Shown here one piece after another: positions 24,647 through 34,273 of a stretch of DNA of 48,250 nt. The first letter of the stretch is position 1, and each line of letters begins with the position of its first letter. This DNA comes from Actinomycetes bacterium (GTDB lineage Bacteria; Actinomycetota; Thermoleophilia; Solirubrobacterales; Solirubrobacteraceae). The notes below the pieces were generated by a model. That model was not told the origin of the DNA and searched no databases. It was given only the letters and a program-made list of their open reading frames with translations. The position numbers and the translations under genes are program-made. The DNA is taken from the NCBI GenBank assembly GCA_021851525.1, contig JAJZDA010000005.1, forward strand, positions 1-48,250, in the 5' to 3' direction.

Positions 24647-25080
24647 TGTTTCAGAGAATCATGCTCGCCTGGGACGGATCCGACGTGGCGCTTGACGCGT
24701 TTGACGTCGCGATTGACCTGGGCCGTCGATACGCGGCTGAGCTGGTGGCCGTCTCGGTCGCCTACTCACCAGCTCACGCCGAGACCCGGGCCGACCGTCT
24801 GGAGTCCGCAGACGCCGCCCGCCGCCACCTCGAGCAGAGCTTCGCGCTGGTCGCAGATCGCGCCCGGCGTGCCGGGGTGGAGGTGCGCCACCAGATCGTG
24901 GCCGCCACCAACCCGGCGCAGGCGCTGCTGGCCCACGCCCACGAGCACGGCTTCGACCTGATCGTCTGCGGGCATCACCGCAGCAGACGTGCGGGGCGCA
25001 TGCTGCTGCACGACGTGGCGGAGGACCTGTACCGCAACGCCGCCACGCCGGTGCTGATCGTCGGTGAGCGCAGCCGCTGA
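24646..25080 (+). CDS. Universal stress protein (UspA family)
   Basis: A 144-residue single-domain Usp with the N-terminal ILAWDGS-type strand (RIMLAWDGSDVALDA), FDLIVCGHHRS and ATPVLIVGERS. The nucleotide-binding consensus G-x2-G-x9-G-S/T is altered (GHHRSRRAGRMLLHDVAEDL), so ATP binding is doubtful. The ATG overlaps the hyfB stop (TGATG), so the protein is made with the Ehr complex and may regulate or sense its state. Usp genes are often tied to hypoxia or energy stress in actinobacteria, but no DosR-type box was recognised upstream. Confidence 0.9.
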   Translation: MFQRIMLAWDGSDVALDAFDVAIDLGRRYAAELVAVSVAYSPAHAETRADRLESADAARRHLEQSFALVADRARRAGVEVRHQIVAATNPAQALLAHAHEHGFDLIVCGHHRSRRAGRMLLHDVAEDLYRNAATPVLIVGERSR

Positions 25081-26460
<1,380 letters not shown>

Positions 26461-26467
26461 GCACCGG

Positions 26468-26473
26468 TAGGAT
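26468..26473 (+). promoter_or_regulatory. Candidate -10 box (TAGGAT) of leaderless transcript
   Basis: TAGGAT lies with exactly seven bases between it and the ATG at 26481, the same geometry as at the enolase gene, and only seven bases after the enolase stop. No Shine-Dalgarno sequence is present. This suggests a separate leaderless start here. Confidence 0.45.
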
Positions 26474-26480
26474 TGGCTGC

Positions 26481-26927
26481 ATGCCACTGGAGGGTGAGTA
26501 CGCGCCGCCGGATCCGGCGGACTGGGTTCGCGAGCAGATCGAGGCCTGGGAGCGCTCCGGTGGCACGCAGGGCACGACGCTGCGCGACACCGGCCTGCCG
26601 GTGGTGATCGTCGTCAACCGCGGCGTGCGCAGCGGCAAGCTGCGCCGCACCCCGCTGATGCGCGTGGAGCACGACGGCAGTTACCTGGCGGTCGGCTCCA
26701 GGGGCGGCGCTCCCAGGGACCCCGCCTGGGTTGCGAACCTTCGCGCGGACCCGCACGTTGAGGTCTGGGACGGGCCGCAGCGCACCGACCACCTCGCGCG
26801 GGAGCTGGCCGGTGATGAGCGCGAGCTGTGGTGGGAGCGCGCCGTCGCAGCGTTCCCCAACTACGCCGAGTACCAGCAGCGCACAGAGCGCCTGATCCCG
26901 GTGTTCTTGCTCGAGCCGCTGGCCTGA
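26481..26927 (+). CDS. DUF385/F420-dependent nitroreductase-family protein
   Basis: A 148-residue member of the deazaflavin(F420)-dependent nitroreductase (Ddn/DUF385) family, small split-barrel proteins that use reduced F420. Visible features are GLPVVIVVNRGVRSGKLRRTPLMRVEHDG (shown in parts: GKLRRTPLMRV is the conserved loop), YLAVGSRGGAPRDPAWVANL and FPNYAEYQQRTERLIPVFLL. The length is standard. The substrate is unknown. It follows enolase by 20 bases but probably has its own leaderless promoter. Its presence hints that the host makes F420. Confidence 0.88.
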   Translation: MPLEGEYAPPDPADWVREQIEAWERSGGTQGTTLRDTGLPVVIVVNRGVRSGKLRRTPLMRVEHDGSYLAVGSRGGAPRDPAWVANLRADPHVEVWDGPQRTDHLARELAGDERELWWERAVAAFPNYAEYQQRTERLIPVFLLEPLA

Positions 26928-27016
26928 GCACGCCCCGTTTCCGGCGCCCGTCACCGCTGTGGCCAGTTCTGCCAGGAGCGCCGGCAACGCCATGCGCCGC
27001 GCCCCGCTCCGGCGGC

Positions 27017-27991
27017 TCAGTCGCTCCAGTTCGACTGCGTGCCAGCGGGTGCGAGCGGCAGCTGAAGCGGGTTTGTCCAGGCGCGCGAGCCGTCGGCGCC
27101 CAGCACCTCGATGCGGCCCCAGCCGGCGCGCTCCGGGCAGCGCAGCCTGACCCGCACGATCAGGTCATCCGCATCCCGTTCGAGCGCCTCGCCCCGCCAG
27201 CTCATCAGGGAGCGGTCGGCGTTGGCGCGCGCGCCGTCCCAGGGGGCCGAGCGCAGGCTCACCGCCACAGCCGGGGAGCAGCGGACCTCGAGCTCCCAGC
27301 CGTCCAGCCGCAGATCATCGATCCTCGGCCCACTGGAGGCGTAGAAGGCACCGCTGCGCAACGCCTCCAGCACAGCCTCGCGCGTGCGGGCCGCGGCGCG
27401 AACCACGGTCCATCCTCGATTGCTGTCGCGCCCGGGTTGATGGCAGTCATCGGTGGCGATGCCCAGGCATGCGCGACCGCGGCTGCGGACCGCGTCCCAC
27501 AGCTCATCGGCGGTGCCGCTGCCGCTCTCCAGCTCGCAACCGCCGTTGAAGATCTCGATTCCCGCCAGCGACGGTGCTTCCAGGTAGTCATCCGCGTCCA
27601 GTCCGCTCCAGTGGGGATGGGCCAGAAACGGCACGCCGCCGGCTGCCACGATCCAGGCTGCGGCCTGCTCGATGGTCGGGAAGTGCTCACGACGCTCAGG
27701 GATCTCACCCACTCCGAGCGCGAGGATCTCCGCCTCCGGCGCGATCGTTGCACGCGCTCCATGGGCTGCCGGCACGCGCGCCGAGAGCTCGCTGGAGGAG
27801 ATCACCAGCAGTCGCTGATCCTCGCAGGCCGTCGCGTGCCAGTGGTCGGTGATCGCCAGCACGTCAAAGCCGGACTTCGCATAGTGGGCGATCAGCTCAT
27901 CAGGTGTCGCCTCACCGTCGGAGTTGGTGGTGTGCGAGTGCAGCTGACAACGCAGCCAGATGCCGCTGCCGGGGAAGATCTCGGGGTTCAT
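27017..27991 (-). CDS. PHP-domain phosphoesterase
   Basis: A 324-residue protein with an N-terminal PHP metal-dependent phosphoesterase domain: the metal-ligand motifs LHSHTTNSDG (residue ~18) and AITDHWHAT, then SSELSA (Glu ligand), PFLAHPHWSGL and a later GIATDDCHQPG. The C-terminal ~90 residues form a beta-rich domain (AAVSLRSAPWDG region) of unknown role. Start chosen at ATG 27991, since the conserved region begins a few residues later; no Shine-Dalgarno is seen, and TATCGT at 28000-28005 on the minus strand, eight bases upstream, could be a leaderless -10. It lies 44 bases after the ATPase gene of a peptide ABC importer, so it may be the last gene of that operon. The substrate is unknown; polymerase-type PHP roles are unlikely at this size. 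Confidence 0.85.
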   Translation of the reverse strand: MNPEIFPGSGIWLRCQLHSHTTNSDGEATPDELIAHYAKSGFDVLAITDHWHATACEDQRLLVISSSELSARVPAAHGARATIAPEAEILALGVGEIPERREHFPTIEQAAAWIVAAGGVPFLAHPHWSGLDADDYLEAPSLAGIEIFNGGCELESGSGTADELWDAVRSRGRACLGIATDDCHQPGRDSNRGWTVVRAAARTREAVLEALRSGAFYASSGPRIDDLRLDGWELEVRCSPAVAVSLRSAPWDGARANADRSLMSWRGEALERDADDLIVRVRLRCPERAGWGRIEVLGADGSRAWTNPLQLPLAPAGTQSNWSD

Positions 27992-28035
27992 CAGCGGCGA
28001 CGATAGCCCCGCTCGGCGTCCCTGATCAGGTCCAG

Positions 28036-29085
28036 TCAGCGGCTGGTCTGCTGGACCACGCGGCGATCCGGCGCCAGGATGCAGGCGGCCAGGTGCTGAC
28101 CCGCTGCGCCACCTGGGCCGGGGAGCGGCTCGAGCTGCGGGTCGCTGCGGCGGCAGGCGTCGGTGGCGACCGGGCAGCGTGGATGGAAGCGGCATCCGGG
28201 CGGCACGCGCGTGGCGTCCGGGATCTCGCCGGCGAGTATCTGCGGCGCGCCGCCGGTGCGCGGTGTGCGTCGCGGGGTGACGCTGACAAGCGCGCGCGTG
28301 TAGGGGTGGGAGGGGGCGGAGATCACCTCGTGCGCCGGTCCCTGCTCGACGATCCGTCCCAGATACATCACATAGAGCCGATCGGCGAAGCTCGCTGCCA
28401 CCGCGAGGTCGTGCGTGATCAGCAGGATGCCCAGCCCGCTGTCACGTAGGCCCGCCAGCACGTTGAGTACCCCGGCCCGCACCGACACGTCGAGCATCGA
28501 GACCGGCTCATCCGCGATCAGCAGCTGTGGTTCCAGCGCAAGTGCCGCCGCGATTGCCACGCGCTGCCGCTGGCCGCCGGAGAGCTCGTGCGGGTAGCGG
28601 TCGAGGAACAGCTCGGGCGGGTCAAGCCCGCAGGCCCTGAGCGCCTCGGACACGAGCTCGGCGCGCCGCGCGTGATCGCCGATGCCGTGGATCACCAGCG
28701 GCTCGGAGACGGTGCGCCGCACCCGGAAGCGCGGATCGAGCGACTCGTACGGGTCCTGGAAGATCATCTGCATCCGCCGTCTCAGGGGCCGAAGCTGGGC
28801 ACTGCCGAGTGTCGTGATCTCCTGCCCGTCGAAGCGGATCCGGCCGCGCTGCGCCGGGTGCGCGCGCATGATCGTCTGAGCGAGGCTCGACTTGCCTGAC
28901 CCGGACTCCCCGACGAGCGCCACGACTTCACCGCGGCCGACGGTCAGTGAGACGCCGTCCACGGCGCGCACGACGCTCTGCGGGCGCCGGGCCAGCGCTG
29001 CGCTCACGCCGCGGCGCAGGTGATAGCTGGCGGCGAGTCCATCAACCTCCAGCAGCGCGCGACTGGCTCCTCGCGCCTCGCTCAC
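28036..29085 (-). CDS. Dpp/Opp-type ABC transporter ATPase (second)
   Basis: A 349-residue peptide-importer ATPase of the DppF/OppF type. Walker A GESGSGKSS, Q-loop IFQDPYESLDP, signature LSGGQRQRVAIA, Walker B LLIADEPVSMLD and the H-loop ITHDLAVA are all intact. The C-terminal oligopeptide-ATPase domain with Cys-rich motif (GCRFHPRCPVATDAC) probably binds an Fe-S cluster as in DppD relatives. The start is taken as GTG 29085, 13 bases after the stop of the partner ATPase; the longer frame overlaps that gene. It works as a heterodimer with the product of 29099-30256. Confidence 0.9.
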   Translation of the reverse strand: MSEARGASRALLEVDGLAASYHLRRGVSAALARRPQSVVRAVDGVSLTVGRGEVVALVGESGSGKSSLAQTIMRAHPAQRGRIRFDGQEITTLGSAQLRPLRRRMQMIFQDPYESLDPRFRVRRTVSEPLVIHGIGDHARRAELVSEALRACGLDPPELFLDRYPHELSGGQRQRVAIAAALALEPQLLIADEPVSMLDVSVRAGVLNVLAGLRDSGLGILLITHDLAVAASFADRLYVMYLGRIVEQGPAHEVISAPSHPYTRALVSVTPRRTPRTGGAPQILAGEIPDATRVPPGCRFHPRCPVATDACRRSDPQLEPLPGPGGAAGQHLAACILAPDRRVVQQTSR

Positions 29086-29098
29086 GAACCGTTCCCGC

Positions 29099-30256
29099 TC
29101 ATGACCGGCGCTCCGTGTCCTGGGTCCCAGAGTCGACCGCCGCCTGCCCACCGGGCGCGGGCGGCAGCGTGTGGTGTGGGGAGCCGCCGTTGAGGTGGCA
29201 GGCGAACAGCCGTCCATCGGCGTCCGCTGCGAGCGTCGGCGGGTGACGCTCGCAGATCTGCATGCGCTGTCCGCAGCGCGGCGCGAAGGCGCAACCCTGC
29301 AGCTGTGACCGCAGGCTCGGCGGTGCTCCCGGGATCGAGCTCAGCGGCGTTGCCTGCAGGAGGTCCGGGGTCGCCGCCACCAGCGCGGCGGTGTACGGAT
29401 GGCGCGGGGTGTCGAACAGCTCGCCGGTGAACGCGCACTCAACGACCTCACCGGCATACATCACGGCAACCCGCTCAGCCACCTGGGTCACGGCGGGCAG
29501 GTCATGACTGACGAGCACGAGAGCCAGACCCAGCTCCTCACTGAGGCTCACCAGCAGTTCCAGCACCTGCGCCTGCACCATCACGTCCAGCGCGGTGGTC
29601 GGCTCGTCGGCCAGCAGCAGCTTCGGGTCGCAGGCCAGCGCCATAGCGATCGCGGCCCGCTGGCGCATCCCCCCGGAGAGCTCATGCGGGTAGCGTTCGG
29701 CGCGCCCCGCCGGAATCCCGACCAGCTCGAGCAACTCCAGCACGCGAGCGCGCGCCGCGGCGCGTGAGAGCGAGCGGTGGCGACGCAGCGGCTCGGCGAT
29801 CTGCCAGCCGATGGTGCGCACCGGGTTGAACGCGTTCATCGCGCCCTGAAAGACCATTGCCACCTCGCGCCAGCGGTGCGGGCGGATGCTGCGCTCTCCC
29901 TGCGCCATGATGTCGCGCCCGTCCAGGATGACCTCGCCGGCAACGCTCGCCGATGCCGGCAGCAGGCCCATCAGTGCCAGCAGCGCGGTGCTCTTGCCGC
30001 AGCCAGATTCACCAACCAGTCCCAGGCGCTCGCCGCGCCTGAGATCGAGGTCGACGCCGCGCACGGCGTGCAGCTCGCCGCCGCCGCGAAGCTCGAACCA
30101 GACGTGCAGGCCGCGCACCTCGAGCAGTTGGTGCGACGGCGCCGCGCGATACTCCGTGGGCGGCGGCTGATCGGCGAGAGACGCCCGGGGGGTGGCGGGC
30201 GCCGGGAGGCTGTCGGCCGGGGACGCTGCGGCGTGGGGGTCGATGCTGCCGCTCAT
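29099..30256 (-). CDS. Dpp/Opp-type ABC transporter ATPase (first)
   Basis: A 385-residue DppD/OppD-type ATPase. A ~40-residue Pro/Ala-rich N-terminal extension precedes the domain. Walker A GESGCGKSTA, LSGGMRQRAAIAMALA, Walker B LLLADEPTTALD, H-loop VSHDLPAV and the C-terminal Cys motif (GCAFAPRCGQRMQIC) are present. The ATG overlaps the permease stop by four bases (ATGA), showing translational coupling. It powers peptide or related solute import together with the second ATPase. Confidence 0.92.
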   Translation of the reverse strand: MSGSIDPHAAASPADSLPAPATPRASLADQPPPTEYRAAPSHQLLEVRGLHVWFELRGGGELHAVRGVDLDLRRGERLGLVGESGCGKSTALLALMGLLPASASVAGEVILDGRDIMAQGERSIRPHRWREVAMVFQGAMNAFNPVRTIGWQIAEPLRRHRSLSRAAARARVLELLELVGIPAGRAERYPHELSGGMRQRAAIAMALACDPKLLLADEPTTALDVMVQAQVLELLVSLSEELGLALVLVSHDLPAVTQVAERVAVMYAGEVVECAFTGELFDTPRHPYTAALVAATPDLLQATPLSSIPGAPPSLRSQLQGCAFAPRCGQRMQICERHPPTLAADADGRLFACHLNGGSPHHTLPPAPGGQAAVDSGTQDTERRS

Positions 30257-31230
30257 TCGCGCTCCAACTCTCCATGCAGCGGACGCAACCTGAATCTGCG
30301 CACAGCCAGGTGCCCGGCGCGCAGACGGGGGTTGAGCGAGTCCTCCAGCCCCTGGCCCACGAGCGTCGCCGCCAGCACCACGACCGTCACGGCGATCCCC
30401 GGAGGAAGCACCGCCCACCATGCGTGGTAGAAGATCGCCCCACCGGCTAGCGAGCTCTGGATCATCGCGCCCCACGAGGGCGTGGTCGGGTTGCCCAGAC
30501 CCAGGAACGCGATGTAGGTCTCGGCGAAGATCGCGTTCGCGATCATCAGGACCGTGTTGGCGATCAGCAACGGGGTGACCTGCGGGACTATGTGCGTCCA
30601 CAGCACGCGCCGGCCGCTCGCGCCCAGCAACTCCGCCCGGCGCACGTAGACCCGCTGGCGGAGCGAGCGCACCTGGGCGCGGATCAGCCGCGCCGCCGTC
30701 GTCCAGTAGATCAGCCCGATGATCACCACGATGTTGCGTGTGTTGCGCCCAAAGACGGCGGCGCTGATGATCATCAGCGGGATGTCCGGGATCACCAGGA
30801 AGTAGTCGGTGATGCGCATCAGCACGCCGTCGGTGCGTCCGCCCACGTAGCCGGCTATCACGCCGATGGTGCCGCCGATCAGGATCGAGACGACGGCGGC
30901 GCAGAGCCCCACGATCATTGAGGTCCTGGCTCCCACCAGCAGGTTGGAGAGCACGTCATACCCGCCGTTGTCGAGGCCGAGTGGGTGGGAGGGGGAGGGC
31001 GACGCGTAGACATGACCAACCTGGGCGTGGACCGCGTACGGGGCGATCGCCGGGCCGATCAGCGCCACCAACAGGAAGAGCGTCATCACGGCCGCCCCGA
31101 GCATCACCTGTGCGGACCAGCCGCGCAGCAGCTCAGTGGCCCTCGCGAGCGGGCGCGGGGCGAGCGTTGCGCTCGGCAGACCGGCGAGCACCTCCTCTGA
31201 CTGGACGTCGCTGATCCTCAACGCAGCCAC
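30253..31230 (-). CDS. Dpp/Opp-type ABC transporter permease (DppC-like)
   Basis: A 325-residue inner-membrane permease with an N-terminal cytosolic segment, one membrane helix, a periplasmic loop (HPLGLDNGGYDVLSNLLVGART) and five further helices. The coupling loop RRAELLGASGRRVLWTHIVPQ is the EAA motif that contacts the ATPases. Start is GTG. It lies 43 bases after the DppB-like gene and overlaps the ATPase gene by four bases. Confidence 0.92.
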   Translation of the reverse strand: MAALRISDVQSEEVLAGLPSATLAPRPLARATELLRGWSAQVMLGAAVMTLFLLVALIGPAIAPYAVHAQVGHVYASPSPSHPLGLDNGGYDVLSNLLVGARTSMIVGLCAAVVSILIGGTIGVIAGYVGGRTDGVLMRITDYFLVIPDIPLMIISAAVFGRNTRNIVVIIGLIYWTTAARLIRAQVRSLRQRVYVRRAELLGASGRRVLWTHIVPQVTPLLIANTVLMIANAIFAETYIAFLGLGNPTTPSWGAMIQSSLAGGAIFYHAWWAVLPPGIAVTVVVLAATLVGQGLEDSLNPRLRAGHLAVRRFRLRPLHGELERE

Positions 31231-31273
31231 CGCCTGCGGCAGCCACAGCGGCGCGCATGGCCGACCCGGGGGC

Positions 31274-32260
31274 TCAACCGGTCACCCCGTCCAGTTCGCG
31301 GCGCACGCGCGGGTCAAGCCGCATGTACAGCAGGTCGGCCGCCAGGTTGGCGAGGATCACGGAGACCGTCAGCACCACGAAGATGCCCTGCAGCACCGGG
31401 TAGTCGTTCTGGTTGATCGCGTCGACGGTCGCCAGCCCGATGCCGGGGTAGCTGAAGACGTCCTCCACGACTATCGCGCCACCCACGATCGAGCCGGCTG
31501 AGAGCGCGATCAGCGTCACCAGCGGCAGCGTGGCGTTGCGCAGCGCGTGCCTGCGGATCACCGTGAGGTTGGAGAGGCCCTTGGCGCGGGCGGTCAGCAC
31601 GTAATCCTCGCCGAGCGTCTCCAGCATCGCCGAACGCGTGACCAGCGCGAACTGCCCGTAGAGCCCGACCCCGAGGGTCAGCGCCGGCAGGATCAGATGG
31701 CGTGTGCGGTCGACGATCGTCGCCCAGGTTGAAGCCGTGCCGAGGATGCCGAGCGTCGATGACTGGATGCCGGCGCGCGGCAGGCCCAGCACGCTGGCCA
31801 CGTAGAACACCACCAGCACGCCGATCCACTGAGTCGGCATCGCGTAGAACACGAGGCTCGTCCAGAGCGAGCCGCGGTCCACCAGCGTCCCCCGCCGCCA
31901 GGCGGAGACCACCCCGCTCAACACGCCGATCACGATCGCCACCAGGGTGCCGGCGAGCAGCATCGGCAGGGTGTTCAGCAGCGGACCGGAGATGTCGCTC
32001 CAGACCGGCTGGTTGTTGGCCACCGAGGTGCCCAGGTCGCCGTGCAGCAGGCGCACCAGGAAGATCAGGTACTGCTCGAACTTGGGCTTGTCCAGCCCAT
32101 ACTGGTGGATGATCGCCTGCTTGAACTGAAGCGTGCAGTTCTGGCAGCGCAGCCCCGAGACGGCGCTGCCCGGCAGCACGCGGAACAGGAAGAAGTCAAG
32201 CGTCACCGCGATGAACATCGTCAGCACGGCAAAGCCGACGCGCTTGATCGTGTAGCTCAT
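31274..32260 (-). CDS. Dpp/Opp-type ABC transporter permease (DppB-like)
   Basis: A 328-residue permease of the DppB type: N-terminal helix (YTIKRVGFAVLTMFIAVTLDF), the typical periplasmic loop, and the EAA coupling loop LTARAKGLSNLTVIRRHALRN. The loop after helix 1 contains CQNC (GLRCQNCTLQF), a Cys pair not usual in DppB that may form an extracytoplasmic disulfide. First permease of the operon, 103 bases after the binding-protein gene. Confidence 0.92.
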   Translation of the reverse strand: MSYTIKRVGFAVLTMFIAVTLDFFLFRVLPGSAVSGLRCQNCTLQFKQAIIHQYGLDKPKFEQYLIFLVRLLHGDLGTSVANNQPVWSDISGPLLNTLPMLLAGTLVAIVIGVLSGVVSAWRRGTLVDRGSLWTSLVFYAMPTQWIGVLVVFYVASVLGLPRAGIQSSTLGILGTASTWATIVDRTRHLILPALTLGVGLYGQFALVTRSAMLETLGEDYVLTARAKGLSNLTVIRRHALRNATLPLVTLIALSAGSIVGGAIVVEDVFSYPGIGLATVDAINQNDYPVLQGIFVVLTVSVILANLAADLLYMRLDPRVRRELDGVTG

Positions 32261-32363
32261 GCTGGACTGGCGCTGAGCAACGTCAGGCGGTCGGCTTTGC
32301 TGATGCTTGCGGCATCACGGCGTCTGCGGTTTGGATCCGGTTCCGGTCGGGTGGGGGCTGCGC

Positions 32364-34097
32364 TCAACCGGGGTGCGGCGAGGTGTAGTACGCCTTGCCG
32401 TAGCTCCACAGGTTGGGGTAGAAGCCGGTCCATGAGTTGCGGTGCGCGGTGATCAGGTCCGTGTTGACCAGCTGGATGTACGGGCGCTTCTGTGCCAGGT
32501 AGGCTTCCATTTTCCAGACCAGGGCACGGCGCTTGGTGACGTTGGTCAGCTGTGACTGCTGCTGCCACAGGCGGTCGTAGTACGGATCGTTCATGCCGGT
32601 GTCGCTGTTGTTGTTCCATTGCGCCCTGGTCACAACCGAGAGGTTGAAGTTCGGGTCGATGTACGGGTGCCAGTACCACGTGTACATGTCGGCGTTTAGG
32701 TACTTGCCGTTGGGGCCGGTGATCATCGTGTAGGCCTGGGAGGCATCACCGCCCGGAACCTCTGTCAGCTTCACGCCGATCTTCTGGAACGCCGTCTGCA
32801 GGATCTGGAACTGGAGGTTGCCGTCAAAGTCCAGGTCATCCGGCACGATCACCCTGTAGCTCATCTGGTGAGACGCCTGCGGGAAGCGCCCCTTGGCGGC
32901 CGGCACGACACGGATCCCGCCCGGCCCGCGGCGGTAGCCCAGGGCGTTGAGAATCGTGTTTGCCTTGGCCGGGTCGTAGGGCAGTGGCTTGACCGCCGGG
33001 TTGACCCAGCCGGAGCTCTGCGAGAACGACGACATGATGTTCGCCCACGGGACCGCGTGTCCGCCAAAGACCGTGCTCACGAGCTGCTGGCGCGGGATGG
33101 CGTACTCAAAGGCCTCGCGCACCTGAGTGCTCAGCAGCTCCCGGTTGCGAGGCTTCAGCGGATTGGAGTTGAAGCCGAGGTTGGTGACCTCGTTGCCGGG
33201 CTGGTAGGTGACGGTGACTCCCTTGATCCCGTTCAGCTTGCTGGCGTCCGCATACGGCACGTCCTCGACATAGTCGAGGTTGCCGGCCTCAAAGTCGGCC
33301 AGCAACGACGTGGCGTTGGTGTAGTAGGTGAGCGCCACGGCACCGGCGTGGGATCGGGGGCCGTAGAAATACGGGTTGGGACGGAAGACGGTCGTGCCCT
33401 TCTCCTGCCACTGGGTGATCGTGTAGGGACCGCCGGAGACCATCGGCAGGTGCTGGCCGGGGTTGAAGTTCTTCAGGCCGGCACCGTTCTTGCCGGCGTA
33501 CTTCGCCCAGACGTGCTGCGGCAGGATGAAGAACTGCTCGAGATTGGAGAGGAAGGTCGCGGAGGGCTTGGTCAGGGTGATCACCAGCGTGCTTGCGTTC
33601 GGTGCCGAGGCGCTCTTGACGTCGTTGAGGACACCGGCCAGATAGGCGGTCGGACCCTTCGCATCGACCAGCGTGGTGTTGATCGTCCAGACGGCGTCCC
33701 TGCTGGTCAGCGGTACGCCATCCGACCATCTGCCGCTGCGCAGATGGAAGGTCCACACCAGCCCGTTGGCGGATGCGCTCCAGCTGGAGGCCCAGTCGCC
33801 CTGCAGCGTGAGCCCCGGGCCATACTGGACCAGCTGCGGGAAGACCATCGTGTAGGCGGTGTCGTCCTGGGGCTCGATCCCGACGAACGGGTTCAGGGAG
33901 TCGATGTAGTAGGTGGTCCCCACCGTGAGGACGGACTGGGTTGAAGAGTGGGCGCTGCCGGTTGCGCTGAGGAACGTCGCGCTGATCAGCAGAGCCGCGC
34001 AGCCGAGCAGGCGGAGTTGGCTGCGCAGGCGGCCGCGCAAGCGGCCGTGGGTCGGTCCAGCGGCGCGGGTGACGTGCAGACGCGTGAGATCGGGCAT
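32364..34097 (-). CDS. Peptide ABC transporter substrate-binding protein (SBP_bac_5)
   Basis: A 577-residue exported solute-binding protein of the peptide/nickel family. The first ~50 residues are a long, basic signal peptide (hydrophobic core LLGCAALLISATFLSATGS); a Cys lies in the core, but no clear lipobox (LGCA) at the right place proves lipidation. The body has LTVGTTYYIDSLNPFVG at the start of the mature protein, the family pattern TFHLRSGRWSDGVPLTSRDA (given as character) and the C-terminal ending NLWSYGKAYYTSPHPG. Ligand is unknown; a hydrophobic pocket for peptides is usual. First gene of the minus-strand operon SBP-permease-permease-ATPase-ATPase-PHP. No Shine-Dalgarno is visible before the ATG. 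Confidence 0.9.
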   Translation of the reverse strand: MPDLTRLHVTRAAGPTHGRLRGRLRSQLRLLGCAALLISATFLSATGSAHSSTQSVLTVGTTYYIDSLNPFVGIEPQDDTAYTMVFPQLVQYGPGLTLQGDWASSWSASANGLVWTFHLRSGRWSDGVPLTSRDAVWTINTTLVDAKGPTAYLAGVLNDVKSASAPNASTLVITLTKPSATFLSNLEQFFILPQHVWAKYAGKNGAGLKNFNPGQHLPMVSGGPYTITQWQEKGTTVFRPNPYFYGPRSHAGAVALTYYTNATSLLADFEAGNLDYVEDVPYADASKLNGIKGVTVTYQPGNEVTNLGFNSNPLKPRNRELLSTQVREAFEYAIPRQQLVSTVFGGHAVPWANIMSSFSQSSGWVNPAVKPLPYDPAKANTILNALGYRRGPGGIRVVPAAKGRFPQASHQMSYRVIVPDDLDFDGNLQFQILQTAFQKIGVKLTEVPGGDASQAYTMITGPNGKYLNADMYTWYWHPYIDPNFNLSVVTRAQWNNNSDTGMNDPYYDRLWQQQSQLTNVTKRRALVWKMEAYLAQKRPYIQLVNTDLITAHRNSWTGFYPNLWSYGKAYYTSPHPG

Positions 34098-34273
34098 GGC
34101 TTAGAGGAGAGGGGTCGGGGTTGGTCCGAAGCTTTGCCGGGTACCTGTGACGGTGCTGGTGTCTCCGGCTCTGACCGCGCAAAACTTACCCTCGACGGAG
34201 ACCCAAAAAAGGACCACACAGCCGCCGGCACAGTGGTCCAGTCGGTCGCCGCTTGCGGCCGCCTGCCAAGCGT

